Shown one piece after another: positions 63,844 through 64,000 of a stretch of DNA of 64,000 bases. The stretch covers positions 503,501 to 567,500 of the forward strand of contig CP119315.1 of assembly GCA_029202845.1 (NCBI GenBank). Reading direction: 5' to 3'. Under the pieces are notes generated by a model. That model saw only the letters and a program-made list of their open reading frames with translations. It had not been told where the DNA came from and did no database searches. Source of the stretch: Candidatus Sphingomonas colombiensis (lineage in GTDB: Bacteria > Pseudomonadota > Alphaproteobacteria > Sphingomonadales > Sphingomonadaceae). Positions within the stretch are counted from its first letter, which is position 1. Every line of letters starts with the position of its first letter. The position numbers and the translations under genes are program-made.

Positions 63844-64000
63844 CACAACATCCCCAGCTCGAGCCGCGCCTCATCCGACATCTTGGCCGGATCCCATGGC
63901 GGATCCCAGACAAGGTTCACATCGGTGAAGGCGATGCCGGGCACCGCGCTGACCCGCATCTCCACCTCGCCGGGCATTGATTCCGCCACCGGGCAATGCG
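63843..64000 (-). CDS. SUF-system MIP18 family (DUF59) protein, partial
   Basis: The 3' end of a minus-strand gene running off the right edge; about 52 codons are visible. The residues CPVAESMPGEVE and VNLVWDPPWDPAKM, ending EARLELGML, are the DUF59/MIP18 signature of SUF-associated proteins that help in iron-sulfur cluster assembly (SufT- or PaaD-like). The stop overlaps the SufA start by one base (TGATG), so they are co-translated. Confidence 0.85.
   Translation of the reverse strand, partial: HCPVAESMPGEVEMRVSAVPGIAFTDVNLVWDPPWDPAKMSDEARLELGML

Overview
This window is one high-GC stretch of chromosome from an alphaproteobacterium, most likely a sphingomonad (Sphingomonas or a close relative). 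The inference rests on four TonB-dependent receptors, a tonB-exbB-exbD-exbD operon, glycine-zipper surface proteins, an alphaproteobacterial-type LexA site before uvrA, and the style of the housekeeping genes. No rRNA, CRISPR array, insertion sequence, integrase or phage gene was seen; one tRNA is present.

Layout. 1-2352: the tail of an unidentified gene, an SDR oxidoreductase, dcd, and a 736-base gap without a convincing gene. 2353-4872: the TonB energy-coupling operon on the minus strand. 4873-11650: a secreted hypothetical protein, folB, a GST, a GNAT, the overlapping DUF1285-Nudix-cca run and a GGDEF-EAL protein. 11822-21099: parC, a LysR regulator divergent from a 56-residue protein, an alpha/beta hydrolase, purC, two small proteins and uvrA under a LexA box. 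21121-30522: a complete cell-surface-signalling set (FecI-like sigma, FecR-like anti-sigma, STN-bearing receptor) whose receptor gene is translationally coupled to a secreted zinc metalloprotease and an amidohydrolase with a CIA30-like tail. 30548-36599: an Mcd-like acyl-CoA dehydrogenase, a DEAD-box helicase, an SBF-family transporter and kynU. 36688-40935: an iron-acquisition operon (receptor, DUF3649, PepSY, DUF3325) with three successive 4-base overlaps using non-ATG starts and a Fur-like palindrome in front. 41229-44820: egtB-egtD for ergothioneine, and a MATE exporter. 44974-48965: a glycine-zipper protein, a large receptor, a strong hairpin and tRNA-Gly(CCC). 49385-52779: a CsbD-like stress protein and divergent glpD/glpK. 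52804-61623: an SDR, a TetR regulator, an MFS transporter, a frameshifted carboxylesterase, an acyl-CoA synthetase and a receptor, with a shared operator-like motif at two promoters and a degenerate third copy. 61819-64000: pgm, a HesB/SufA protein and the end of a SUF-associated MIP18-family gene.

Two regions stand out. The first is the sigma/anti-sigma/receptor/metalloprotease/amidohydrolase island (21121-30522). It resembles in logic the sphingomonad lasso-peptide uptake islands but carries different hydrolases, so it may import and dismantle an unknown peptide-like compound. The second is the TetR island (52804-61623), where CATTCAC-N6-GATAGTG occurs exactly at two intergenic regions and imperfectly at a third. 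It suggests a regulon for uptake, de-esterification and CoA activation of an unknown carboxylic ester. The esterase there carries a one-base insertion that breaks its frame.
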